A stretch of 64,000 nucleotides of DNA. Origin: Hetaerina americana (taxonomy: Eukaryota; Arthropoda; Insecta; Odonata; Calopterygidae). The notes under the pieces were generated by a model. That model did not search any database. It was given only the letters and a program-made list of their open reading frames with translations, and was not told the DNA's origin. Every line of letters begins with the position of its first letter. The stretch's first letter is position 1. Where the stretch lies: positions 590,001-654,000 of the forward strand of contig JAKTNV010000065.1 of assembly GCA_022747635.1 (NCBI GenBank), in the 5' to 3' direction. Made by a program: the position numbers and the translations under genes. This document shows, one piece after another, positions 25,120-36,228 of the stretch.

Positions 25120-25182
25120 TTAAACAAATATTTAATATGATAGTGGAATCATCTTATGTTATCATATTAAATATTTGGTTAA
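25120..25182. repeat. 23-bp imperfect inverted repeat
   Basis: Arms 25,120-25,142 and 25,160-25,182 are complementary except for one base and enclose a 17-nt loop. Both arms are AT-rich (core caaatatttaatatgata). It could be a small fold-back relic or a chance hairpin in AT-rich DNA. Confidence 0.5.
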
Positions 25183-26053
25183 GGTGGCAGTTGGTGCTTC
25201 ACTAGAATATTTCTGGCCCAAGAGACTATTCAAATTTTCTAATTCTAAATTCAAGGTTTCTTATAATAAATTTTATTTATCAAGTGAAAGTGGTGTGCAT
25301 ACCATCCATTTTGGTGTGTTTTCAGTAGCAATGTGGGACCTGTAATTGTCCATAACATGTTTTTAACATGCTAAAGACAAGTTAAAATTTGGAGAGGAAT
25401 GCACTCAGCATATAAATTATGATATATAGTATATGCACTTGTGTGATCCTAGTTGTTTCCATATCCCATTGGATGCCTTCTATATATCTAAATTTTGATG
25501 CCTGATATTTTTAAATTCTCCTATGTCATTAGTTGCACTTTTAGTTGAACTTAGTAATGTATTATAATTAGGTGTATAAATGTTTAAAAATTATTGTTCA
25601 GCAGATATTTATGTTATATTTTTCTACTGCAGGCATTCATAATGATGATATACATGAGGGAATGCATGAATTTGAGGAAGGCTTCGATTAGTATCAAAAT
25701 AACATTAAAAAATGTGTAAGATATGACACTTGAGTTTGATTTTATCATTCATTTTCATTATGTTATTGATTCATTTGACATTATTTTATGCACATGCTAA
25801 ATGAAAAATTTTACCAAATTCAGCATGTCTTAATTTATGTGCATTATTCAATTTCACGAGCTATTATTTTTTACTTACGACAACCAAATAGATTATCTAT
25901 TTAATAAGGCAGCCAAAAATGGCTCTAAGGCTTTAACAATGGCTGATTCAACTGTTCATATCATATTTAGTGGTCAATATGCAGCCTGCATTGCATTCCA
26001 ATGTGTCATATTGTGGAAACAAGTTTGTCATCTTCCTGCCTTCCTCTGAACAG

Positions 26054-26729
26054 GTCACCATCTTCAGACAGCTACACGGGTCTCACATGGCTGCAGCGAC
26101 AGCAGCAAAAGTTGCGTGATCGTCGGGAAGGGAGATACACGCAGGAGAGAGTACGTCAGGATTATCGTTTGCTCAGTGAGCTGAGGACTTATCAACGCAG
26201 TTCGTCTGTGTCAGGCGCACAGACGCTACCCTCTTCGGGTGGCAGGTGGGGTGGGAGGGAGGATGGATATGTGAGTGACACCACATTGCTTGTTGGCGGG
26301 GGCTACCATAATGGATCAGGCGACGAGTGGGATGAGGGCAGGGGCAAGGGGGATGGGGGCGAGGTGGACTGGGCTCCTGAAGGGGGTCGAAGGGGTGGCC
26401 GTGTGCCTGTGGGGAACTACTCACTGCCCCTGAGGATCAACACTGCCGATGAAGAGAAAGTGATGACCATGTCATCGGAGCCAGGATCTCCTCTTCTTCC
26501 ACGCCGTTCAGTCTCAAGGGAGACCACCAGCAGATATGCCACAAGCAGCCGGCATGTCATGTCAAAGCAGAGGGAGGACAGCAGCAACACACTGAGGACG
26601 ATTGGTTCAGGGATACAGGGAAAGGAATGGCAGGTGGATGGTGAAAGGCCATTTATGGCCGTGAAGAGAGCCCACGAGCAGAGATCAAAAGGGAGCCTTG
26701 GGTCCTTGGATGACGGAATGATGACTCAA
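26054..26729 (+). CDS. Tensin exon 2 of those visible (linker)
   Basis: Acceptor CAG ends at 26,053 and donor GTGAGT starts at 26,730. The first base completes the split Gly codon of the previous exon; the exon ends on a full Gln codon. It begins SPSSDSYTGLTWLQRQQQKL, a conserved stretch seen in invertebrate tensins, and continues with a basic, probably helical segment (RDRREGRYTQERVRQDYRLL). A Gly/Ser/Arg-rich disordered linker follows. No enzymatic motif is visible; this part probably serves as a flexible connector and phosphorylation target between the N-terminal and SH2-PTB halves. Confidence 0.88.
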
Positions 26730-27036
26730 GTGAGTTCCTTGGGATTGGAATACTTTCTTACCTAATCTTTTAAAGAATTTGGGCCTTTCGTTGTGGGTTA
26801 TGGTTTTCATTTCCTAGTTCATCAATTTCAGGAGTGTGGGAATAGTGTGAGAATATTATTATTTAATATCCATAGCTGACATGAAGAACTCGTCTTCTTT
26901 CAATTTACAAATTATGCATACCATCCAGTGTCAATTTTTAGCTGGATTCCTGGTCTTCTACTAGGAGGCATTTTTCCTAAATGGAAGCAAGTCGGCATGT
27001 GAGTTTCCTTGGTAATTTTCATAATATTACCAATTT

Positions 27037-27582
27037 ACAAGGGATGTTTGAAAAGTATCAGTTCATTTGTGAAGGAGTTGTCTCATTGGAATGAGGTTCG
27101 TGGCATTTAGGAGGACAATTCTTGGCATATGGCAAGAATATCACCAGTGGGTGCCGATGCCATTATCCATAAAACAAAGGTTAGATCCTCTGAGATATCA
27201 CTCTTGTCCAAAAATGATGCTGAGTGCCGCTGTCAGAAACATATTTGCAAAACTTTTGTGTTGATCCTGGTTATTTCTGAGATTGCATGGTCACTTAGAA
27301 TTAAATGTATGCCCAACATTTTGATCTCGAGATCAAGGAGCCATCCAAAAAGTGAAAACAACCATCAAGTCACCTCATTACCTCTGGAGAAGCCATGGAT
27401 ACAGTCCATGAATGGTGTTGTGACCAAGATGAATATGTTTTTCATCAAGGGTTGGCAAAGCTGTAGCATTGATGGGGGAAGTGCATCACGCTCCAGGGGA
27501 CTGTGGACTGAAGTGCCAAGGTGCCATTCATCTGGGACAATTTCTTCGCTAATAGGCTTATGACTTTTCAAACATCCCTTGT
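27037..27582 (+). mobile_element. Mariner relic with 20-bp TIRs
   Basis: The 20-bp ends ACAAGGGATGTTTGAAAAGT (27,037-27,056) and its exact complement (27,563-27,582) bound a 546-bp element. Near the right end the + strand resembles a mariner transposase C-terminus in broken frames (FHQGLAKL ... GKCITLQGD, compare the family's GDYVE end). Most of the coding region is deleted. TA dinucleotides occur at both edges, offset by one base on one side. It belongs to a different mariner lineage from its neighbours. Confidence 0.7.
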
Positions 27583-28254
27583 TAAATTGTGACAAAAAGG
27601 TTGGGATTCACTAGAACATTTTCATCCTAAAATGATGAAATAATTAGGGAAAATTAGCGTAGTCGACATATTTATGTTATTAATGGTTATCAGAAATGAT
27701 TTTTAATGCTAACTTTAAAATTAGAGAGAAATACATCACTTCTCAGGAAACATTAAATAATAACATAAATTAATAAATTACTTTGTGATCATTAAGATAA
27801 ATATGACTTTTGTTTGTGCAATAAGGGAAAAAGTGTGGAGTTGTTTGCATCTGCCTGAAATTTTCTCTGGGTTGGTGATTGTTTTATTAAGAAAAATATG
27901 AATATCAATCTAAATTCAGTATGTAAATAAGAAATATCATAGAATCCTTTTATCTCCCTTATAAATAATCAAAGCCTTAAAAGTTAACTAGACATGAGAT
28001 ATCAATTGAACCAATTTCAATGTTTTAAATCAGGAGGTTAGTGATCAGAATATTTCTTCTATTCTTTTGATCTTGTTCATTGATCTGTACAGTGACACAT
28101 CTGACATCAATTAATGGTTGTTGGATCCATTGGCATGGGTAACATTATGATGAGCCACAATGCCTTCCATCATTTATTGTAATGGTTGCAGATTGTAGGG
28201 TTCAGAATAAATATTACAGAATGAGGTTGTTTTGATACTATATTCCAGTTTATA

Positions 28255-29007
28255 CGAGGGTCATCCGGAAAGTAGTACCCGTTCGTGAAATAAAAAGACA
28301 AAAGTAAATATTAACAAACATAAAAAATTTTATTTGAAAGAGGATACTTTAAACTACTTCTCAACATAATCTCCAAGCAAATTAAGGCATTTGTCATAAC
28401 GTGTGACAAGTTTCTGTATTCCTGCTGCATAGTCCTTCGCCGCCAGCTCATTGGGATACGCGAGGGACCCATCTTGCACAAATTTTTGCATAATGCAGAT
28501 GGTGTTTAACAATTTCATGAACAATTGTTCGAGAAACATTGGGAAAATGCTCACAGATGTCATCAATTGTGACGCGCCGATCGTTCCTCACGAATTCGTC
28601 AACTGAGCTCACCAGTTGGTCTGTAATGACAGACGGTCTCTCCGAACGCTCATCGTCGTGTGTGTTCCCCCTCCCCATGTTGAAGTTGCGACACCACCGC
28701 CGAACAGACGACTCGTCCATTACATTGTCTCCATACACCTCCTTTAATTGGCGATGAATATCACATGGGCGAACGTTTCTTGCATTGAGGAATTTAATCA
28801 CTGCCCTCACTTCACAACTGGCGGCGTTCTCAATTTTTTTAAACATTGTAAACAATCACAGAAACAACACAGGCAATGCTAGCGTCACGCAACTTGGCTC
28901 AGAGAAGGCAGACAAGCCACTGAAGCTATCTGACCTCGTCCAGCGGCTACTCGCGTCGTCAGCACTTCATGCGGCACGAACGGGTACTACTTTCCGGATG
29001 ACCCTCG
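28255..29007 (-). mobile_element. Internally deleted mariner, sister of the nested copy
   Basis: A 753-bp element with the same 33-bp terminal inverted repeats as the element at 22,948-23,703 and flanked by TA (28,253-28,254 and 29,008-29,009). The minus strand keeps the transposase N-terminus from 28,855 through a second helix-turn-helix part (RRVTIDDICEHFPNVSRTIV, then ICARWVPR). It then jumps to NELAAKDYAAGIQKL and the C-terminus GDYVEK. All three catalytic Asp residues are lost. The deletion breakpoints differ from those of the other copy although shared segments are nearly identical, so both derive independently from one parent family. Confidence 0.92.
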
Positions 29008-29778
29008 TATGTAGCCATGAAAGAATGTTTATCTCAAACTCATAGGAGATATGTTGCTCAAATCATACCAGCCACTGAGTGATTTAGTTGAAGATTTTGG
29101 TCTTCAAGGATATATTCCATATTGGTCTGTTTTCATGATAACATTTTTCAGACCTGAAGATGTTGATTAATTCTGGCAAAACATTCATCATTAAAATGGA
29201 CTGACCTAGATGACTGGGCACTTTGAATAGCAATCAGATTTGGTTACAGCAACATCAGTTGTATTTACACAAGATTATGATGTTTGGTATTGAATGGTAC
29301 TAAACATATCTCCTTGGAAATCTCATTAATGCCTCTAAAATAGAAAGTCTGAGACTAAAGAAAAGGATGGCAGAAAGGCTCAATGAGAATTTCAGAAAAT
29401 GATATGGGACAGAGGAGGTAGGTCATTTCCAAAAAATGCAACTTAATGGATTTAGTCAATCAGCATGGTGCTTTCACGTAATGGCCGACTTTATAGCTCA
29501 GGTCCTTTGAGTTACTTGTTTGTAGATTCACTACAAAGTTTTGAAATATAAGAAAGGATTTTTGTCACTTTTGATTTGAGCCTAAAGCTTCAGAATTAAT
29601 ATTACTACATTTTTTAATTCCTAAATTGATGATTTGATGATGATATTTGCTTGTACATGGATTCGTTTTGGTGGCGAATGTATCCTCACTGTAATGCATA
29701 AAAATATAGCTTCAGAGGTTTTAAAATGTTGTTCACTTATTGATAAGTTATTTTGGGATCACTTTCCACCAATAGCAG

Positions 29779-30056
29779 ATGTCTCGGAGTCGGGATGACA
29801 GCCTTTCCTCATGGGCAACGGCATCAATGACATGGGGTGAGGATGAAGATGATGTGGATGGTGAAGATGGAGTTGATGGACGAAGGAGTAGAGTTCGTCC
29901 TCAGACCCCTGCCTTCCCCGTGCAACCCCGCACTCCCTACTCAAATGGCAGCATCACACCAGTGAGCAACACAGACCAGCAGCGACATGTTTTGGTCGAA
30001 GTGAACGTCCAAGGCAACAACACTGGTTTGCCTCCCAAGAGTCCGACAACTCTGCG
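29779..30056 (+). CDS. Tensin exon 3 of those visible (acidic linker)
   Basis: Acceptor ATAGCAG ends at 29,778 and donor GGTATG follows 30,056. It enters in phase 0 and leaves two bases (cg) of an Arg codon completed by the next exon. The product is a disordered linker: SRSRDDSLSSWATASMTWG, then an Asp/Glu-rich run, a Pro-rich run (RPQTPAFPVQPRTPY) and HVLVEVNVQG. No known domain is visible. The frame is open and its phases match both neighbours, which supports it as coding despite modest conservation. Confidence 0.82.
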
Positions 30057-31456
30057 GTATGTTCTTCCAAAATTCTCTGAATCAAGATAGTGGGATTTTT
30101 TCTAGTTTTCTTCTCTATTCCTTTACTGTTGAAGTGCTGAGCACAAAAACTATTGTTTTTCACCTATAACATCATTTAACTTAATTCTAACAAGAAAAGC
30201 TTCCCAACCAGGGGATTATGTTTCTTATTATCATTCTTTTTAGTGTTATTAAGGTGGAATTCTAAGAAAAAAATTAAAATCTTGTCATAGTGCTGTTTAA
30301 TTGCAGATAATCATAGTACAGAACATGAGAGATAAATGGGCGACACTTAAAAAACATCTTTTATATTCGTTTACTCTTAGATCCAAATCAATAATTGTCA
30401 TGGCAGCACTAATCTCCTCCAAATATTTATCATGATTTTTAAGTGATTGCATTTGTGATTACAATTGGAAAAAGTTGAGTCAAAAAAACTTACGTGATTG
30501 TAATTAGAAACAGTTGAGTCAGTATACTTATTGGCTCAAAGATTGAAACCAGGGGATCATCCCGGAACCAATACCTTGGCATAATAATGACCGCAGTTCA
30601 GGTTTATTATTTTGAAATTAAAGAGGAATAAGCTGGCTTATTGACTCATTTGCTGGCTTCACTCCCTGAAAGTCTGGATTTGAACACAGGCAAGTTTTTT
30701 CACAGGTATTCTGATCACTACTTGGGGTATGCAGTGGAGAACACTTCAAGTGGAGTACACCACGTCAGATGGGATTGTAAAATGTGTCACCAATTCTTGC
30801 CTTTTATTATTAGAGTAGGCTAATGCTGATGCTGCAATTCTCTTAACCCTTTCCCCATTCACTGAATTGCCTACCACTCTTGTCAGGTTACCTGCCTAAC
30901 CCTAAAGGCACAAATTACCTCAGCGGTTGGTTGCCTTCCTTAATAACTGCTACTTCTTTAAATTCGATGCTCTAAAAAAACTGAACTCTGAACTTCCAAG
31001 TGCATATACAGTATGGGGGTTAAAATAAATAAATGTCATAAAAATCCACGTTTGAATAGTGAAATCCTGATGCAATTTTCTCTATCCATTAAAATGTTAA
31101 GAAGAAGACTTGGAAAGTAAGTAATTTAATTTGGTATCCCATGTTTTAGAAAGAAGTACATTTTAGCTAGCATACATTTAGTTAGTTTACTTACAAGGAA
31201 GTTCAGCTTCATTTTGTAAGCAATTATGCTAAGGTAATATGAATTCAGGTGTTCTTAAAATATTTAAAAAGAGAATATGTTAGTAGATGCTTTCCTTATA
31301 TATAGTTAATCAGTAAAACTGGGGTAAATGGAAGTTCATATAATACTTTATTGTAATTAATAATAATAATTAAAATGCAAAATAATCATGATTAAATATG
31401 TCAATGACATTTAACATGTAATCATTCTCTAATTTCTTGATTTCTCCTTCCAACAG
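30057..31456 (+). other. Tensin intron 3
   Basis: A 1.4-kb intron (GTATGT to CAACAG) holding one old, divergent SINE-B copy; the rest is AT-rich. Confidence 0.8.
30640..30965 (+). mobile_element. SINE-B copy, old and divergent
   Basis: Matches the younger copy at about 41,590-41,885 along its length: tRNA-like head (gtctggatttgaacacagg), a middle part (ctacttggggtatgcagtgg) and the diagnostic agagtaggctaatgc followed by an ACCTCAGC and GCCTTCC segment. Many substitutions show it is old. It lies in tensin intron 3 in the sense orientation. Confidence 0.6.
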
Positions 31457-31695
31457 AAAGGACCGTTCTCATATGTCAGCTTCTTCCGAAACACAACTTC
31501 ACAGTGGTCATCAAAGATCACACAGTATGTCAAATGGTGGTTCTACTATTCAGAGTCTTCCATATTCTTCAACTTTACCAAGTGGAGGACAAAAGCAGTA
31601 CTATAGTGAGCACCAGGAAGTCAGTCCAGCTCATGTAAAGTTTGTGCGTGACACTTCCCGCTTCTGGTATAAGCCAACTATTTCCAGAGAGGAAG
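31457..31695 (+). CDS. Tensin exon 4 of those visible (start of SH2)
   Basis: Acceptor CAACAG ends at 31,456 and donor GGTAAA follows 31,695. The first base completes the split Arg codon; the last base opens an Ala codon. After a Ser-rich linker (KDRSHMSASSETQLHSGHQ) it enters the SH2 domain with DTSRFWYKPTISREE, typical of the tensin SH2 start (FWYKPxISRE). SH2 domains bind phosphotyrosine peptides; in tensins this domain recruits tyrosine-phosphorylated partners at focal adhesions. The acceptor and both phases agree with neighbours. Confidence 0.93.
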
Positions 31696-32365
31696 GTAAA
31701 TTTGTAACCAAGAGTTTAATTATGATTCTGTTGTGTTTTATCATATATGATATTCAAATTGAACTTACTATTGTTTTGATAAAGAGATGGAATTCAACCT
31801 CTTTATTTTCCAAAGTTTTCCAATGTGCAGATTTTCTTTTACAAAATTTCTTTTCTTTTAATACTCATTCTGATTTTCTTGAATTTCTGTTGAGTATTTC
31901 ATGAAATCAGTACAATTTTACTTTCCCATTTATTATTATTTTGTAATATTTCTTTTAAAATAACAATGTTAAATGTTTCGAATTCAAGTCTTAACAGTAG
32001 ATGTAAATTTTGTCTTAAAACTAGTCAGCAATGGCGGAATCAATATTTTTATAACACATTTAATCAAGTGAATGAAATACTTGTTTGAAATCAATCCATG
32101 TTTTGTTAATGAACAATTTTATATGTGCCATGTGTATTAAAAAAAGGAGGAAGTAAAATGTTTGTAATTAACTCACCTTTTCTATATAACTTATAAGTGT
32201 TGCAGGTGTCAAAATGTCTTTCAAATAATGTACATTACTTCAATATGAGAGGTATTTTAATGCAAGAAATATTAAAAATCAATAGCAAATCATCAAATTA
32301 TATGTTAAATTTAACCAATGACACATTCAGGGGACTAAAATTTTTTTCTAATATTTTTATTGCAG

Positions 32366-32605
32366 CTATTGCCATATTGAAGGATAAGCAGCCAGGAACG
32401 TTTGTTGTCAGAGATTCTAACTCTTTTCCTGGAGCCTTTGGTTTAGCGCTTAAGGTTGCAACTCCACCTCCCAATGTGTCGAATCGTATGCTTTCCAACA
32501 ACAATGCCTCTGGTGATATGTCTAGCGAGTTGGTACGGCATTTTCTAATTGAACCAACATCAAGAGGAGTCAGGCTTAAGGGGTGTGCCAGTGAACCAGT
32601 GTTCA
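32366..32605 (+). CDS. Tensin exon 5 of those visible (SH2 core)
   Basis: Acceptor TTGCAG ends at 32,365 and donor GTAAGT starts at 32,606. It encodes AIAILKDKQPGTFVVRDSNS, where FVVRDS carries the phosphotyrosine-binding Arg of the SH2 pocket (equivalent to FLVRES). GAFGLALKVATPPP and LVRHFLIEP ... GVRLKGCASEPVF follow, all hallmarks of tensin SH2 domains. An Asn/Ser-rich loop (SNRMLSNNNASGDMSSE) lies between strands where tensins vary. The key Arg is intact, so the domain should bind phosphotyrosine. Confidence 0.95.
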
Positions 32606-34058
32606 GTAAGTTTTTAATCATTTATTACATATAGGCTTCATTATAGTTAAATCTATACCCTGAAATAGCTTGAAAAATTTGAACTATGGAATCCTTGGAA
32701 AATATGTATAATGTATGACTGATGAAACTCTAGGAGAAAAGTCAGTCATGGCATGATTACAGAACCTACTTGCTAACCAACGATTTCAGTCAGCAAGGCT
32801 TGATGATTATATAGTATACTCGTTAGCCAAGGCATAATTTGCTTGATCCAAGTTGATAACAAAAATCAAGTGTGGGAAACACTAATACCTTATTATACAG
32901 AGCCCTCTAGCATCTAAATTTATACAAAATTAAGTGGTGATACTCTATGAAAAAATAATATTTTTACAGAATATACTACTTTTATATATAAATTAGCAGT
33001 ATTATTAATTTCCATTTGCTAGTTCCAGGCAGCAATATTTCTTGCCAATAAATTGCAATAAACTTTTTTTTAAGTGTCTGAATCCTACACTTTTTATTCT
33101 CTTTTAGCAGAGTATGCATTTGAGTTTTTCTCATTAGGATTTCCATGATCCAATCATTAATTCCATTTTACCTTTGGAGATGCTTAGGATAGTTAAAATT
33201 ATTTCCAGTAGATTAGTTGCAGGTCCGATGTCTCATCATTATGGAGAAAAATCAGTATTTAAATTTGATCTGCATGTGTACGGCCTAACTCTTCTTTTTT
33301 CAATTTTCCAGAAGGAAATGAAAATAAGATTGCTCGGTCATTGGTCAAAGGAGTGGATGCAGTTGCTCACTCAGGTCGTAATAATACAGGGCAATGTTTT
33401 AGAAGACTTATAATAGTGTTGTGGTATGATTCTAAGTTATGTGGGTAAATGACAGGAGTGTGTGAGAATATACTTTTTCAGAGAGTTAAATCTTTTAAGA
33501 TGCTTTTATTGAAGTTAGAAAGGAAGAAATGGTTTTTGATAAAAATAGCCTGTTACATCCTATGTACGTGATATTTTATCCTAAGATGTAGGCAACTCAC
33601 ATTATATTTTTGCTTTACATTTTATAGGATACGTGTGTACATTACATAATAATTGACTGGTTATAGTTATTTATGTTTTGGTGAATAACCTTGTGGTGTA
33701 GTCCAGAAATAATGTCAATGTTAAGTACCTCTCCTTGAGTATCATGACACCTATGTGACTGGGAAGTTATTCATTGTTGGAAAAGTGAGACAATTGAGTA
33801 TTTTTTACGGTGAAAACCAGGAAAAAAACATGAAGTTATAGAGAAAATCATCAAGAAATGGAATTTTGGATCATCACCAGTGAAAAAGAAAGAAATTAAT
33901 TTTTGAACTAGAAAAATAATCAAAACATCATTAGAAAGGTGCGACTATTATTGAAATAGTATTTCGTTTAATGTATTTGTAATAAAAAAGATTTTGTGAC
34001 CCAAAAAAATCGCATTCAATGCGAAAACTTATGGAAAAAAATATTGAATAATTCTCAG

Positions 34059-34214
34059 GTTCCTTGTCAGCACTTGTGTATCAACATTCACTCACTGAAA
34101 TGGCACTACCATGCAGACTTGTCCTGCCAGAATCTGAGTCATCTTCTGGAAAAACATCAGGAGCAACAGATGGAGCTGTGGCAACAAACCAAGTTCTTTT
34201 TCAACAGGGAGCAG
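34059..34214 (+). CDS. Tensin exon 6 of those visible (SH2 end, linker)
   Basis: Acceptor TCTCAG ends at 34,058 and donor GGTATT follows 34,214. It completes a Ser codon, then encodes [20 protein letters not shown], the end of the SH2 domain (LSxLVYQHS ... ALPCxL is strongly conserved in tensins). A short Ser/Gly linker ([15 protein letters not shown]) leads to the PTB domain. It leaves one base of an Ala codon for the next exon. Confidence 0.94.
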
Positions 34215-35623
34215 GTATTTATTTTGAAATTGATGGCAATTATTTATTTATAATATATTTCTATGGAAAGAGACATATTTATGATTAGAGAGATATTTAT
34301 GTTTAGTGCAAATTTTAGAGGCCCAAAATTTGGACAAAAATTTGGTGGTCGAACTATACACAAGTAATACTTTTGAGGTAGAGTTATACTTTTAAGTTGT
34401 AATTTTAAAAATTCCCACTCTAAAGATTCAGATTAATTATGCATTCTGATTGATGGATGATTACACGATGATATAAGCAGTGAAACATAAAAACCATCAA
34501 TATTCATCTTTGAGATATCAAACTGAAAAATGTCAATTATGTTGAAAATTTGCCTGAAACTATTAATAATGATTTATCATCAATTTTCCGTGACTTCATG
34601 ATTTTAAAACCATGCATTATCATTTTGTATTAATAAATACACTCCGAAAGTGTATTATAAAACACATGTACACTCAGAAATTATGAATTGGCAAGCAGAA
34701 GTGATGGAAAAAATGTACACTTTATCATAAAATATTTAATTTGCATATATGCACCTGTTACATCACTGATCACATCAATTTTCCAATTGGTGTTTATTGA
34801 AATTACCGATATAATTGCAATATATACCAATTTACTTGACACATAAATAAAGGGAGCAAATAAACTGTCTTTGAAACTTCTCATTACTTTGAGATTCTCA
34901 TTTTGTTCCATAATTACTGTCAAGATTCTTCTTTATGCATGTATATACCCACATCTTGGCTTCTTTTGTCACAGCATCAGGAATTATTTTACTGGCTTGT
35001 ATGTGGGATTCATCCTAGCATAAACATTAATTAGTGACACATATAGGTTGTGAATTCGTGGATGGTTAGTGTTTGTGAAAACCTTGTTAGGAAATTTAAA
35101 AAAACCTTTGTGAAAAACAGAATGAAGAGTAAAAGAAAGTGAAGAGGAATGTCTGAGACATTCTTTAAAGAAATGATTGCAAATAGTATTGAATGATTTA
35201 TGGTAATTAGGTGTATAGTTTCAAAGGAAAAGAATATCTTTTCAACAACTTCCTATAATCAGGGATGAATGAATCATGGGAACCTTGCATAAGGAAAGTG
35301 TAACTGTCACTGGAGATTGCATACCTGCTATAGTAATTAGGGCACTTCATGATACAGCCATTGGTTAACACTAAGCATGCTTTTATCTTAAATATATTCC
35401 GAACTGTAGTGATTAAATATTAAAGAAAAAGCTCAGCTCCATATGCTTGAATGTATATTTTGAGTAATGTGAATTTGCCTGACGAAATTTTTCTATATAA
35501 GTCATAAATGGTGGTAAAAGTAAAATTTATATATATTTTGTAAGAAGTTAAACTGATCTGTTTATAATACATTAAATTGAAGCATTTTACTAATTTTTTA
35601 CTATATTTATTTCCTTCACACAG

Positions 35624-35804
35624 CTTGTAATGTACTTTACCTGGCATCTGTGGACACAGAGTCTCTCACTGGCCCTCAAGCAGTTCGAAGAGCAGTAGCA
35701 GATCTGTTTTCAAGAAATCCCATCCCAGCACCAACAGTTGTTCATTTCAAAGTTTCATCGCAGGGTATCACATTGACTGATAACAAGCGCAAGCTATTTT
35801 TCAG
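35624..35804 (+). CDS. Tensin exon 7 of those visible (PTB domain, first half)
   Basis: Acceptor CACACAG ends at 35,623 and donor GGTACA follows 35,804. It encodes [20 protein letters not shown], then [20 protein letters not shown] and FF, the signature of the tensin PTB domain ([17 protein letters not shown]; [23 protein letters not shown]). In tensins this domain binds NPxY motifs of integrin beta tails and links them to the cytoskeleton. It splits an Arg codon (ag|g) with the next exon. Confidence 0.96.
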
Positions 35805-36126
35805 GTACAATTGCGTGAATACTATTTTTAATGCAATGCTTTATTGATAAAAGTTATTTAATTTGGCAGTGAACAATCTTAATATTGGGAACCCATGTAA
35901 CTTGTCAAATAGCTTTCACATGATATATTGAGCATTTGTTATTCAATATATTTATAGAATTAAGGAAGATACCAATATGCTATCAACTTAAATCCAACTT
36001 TAAAAGTCGGTACAGCAGGTCCTTTCTTTATAATAAAATCATTACGAAGGACTTTAAAGGTGAATTAAAAAATATAGTAAAATGACATGCATTGAAATCT
36101 ATATTTTTCCCATTTTCCTTCAACAG

Positions 36127-36228
36127 GCGACATTATCCTGTAAATGCCATCTCACACTGTGGTCTTGATCCAGATGACCATAGGTGGACAGAAAAGAATG
36201 TGGAAATTGGAGTCTCAATCAGATCCAA
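36127..36228 (+). CDS. Tensin exon 8 of those visible (PTB domain, middle)
   Basis: Acceptor CAACAG ends at 36,126 and donor GTGAGT starts at 36,229. It encodes RHYPVNAISHCGLDPDDHRW followed by TEKNVEIGVSIRS. The first part matches tensin PTB (RRHYPVxxI ... DPxDRRW); the second is a longer linker than in vertebrate tensins before the next beta strand. It leaves two bases of an Asn codon. Confidence 0.95.

Larger units (their letters stand above)
18361..26053 (+). other. Tensin intron 1
   Basis: A 7.7-kb intron bounded by GTGAGT and CAG. Up to 21.1 kb it is unremarkable AT-rich DNA. It then holds two SINE-A copies, the long-TIR mariner with a nested mariner (22,511-24,600), and a near-perfect 23-bp hairpin at 25,120-25,182. 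No alternative exon could be supported. Confidence 0.8.
26730..29778 (+). other. Tensin intron 2
   Basis: A 3.0-kb intron carrying a TIR-bounded mariner relic (27,037-27,582) and an internally deleted mariner (28,255-29,007). The remainder is AT-rich with nothing recognised. Confidence 0.8.
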
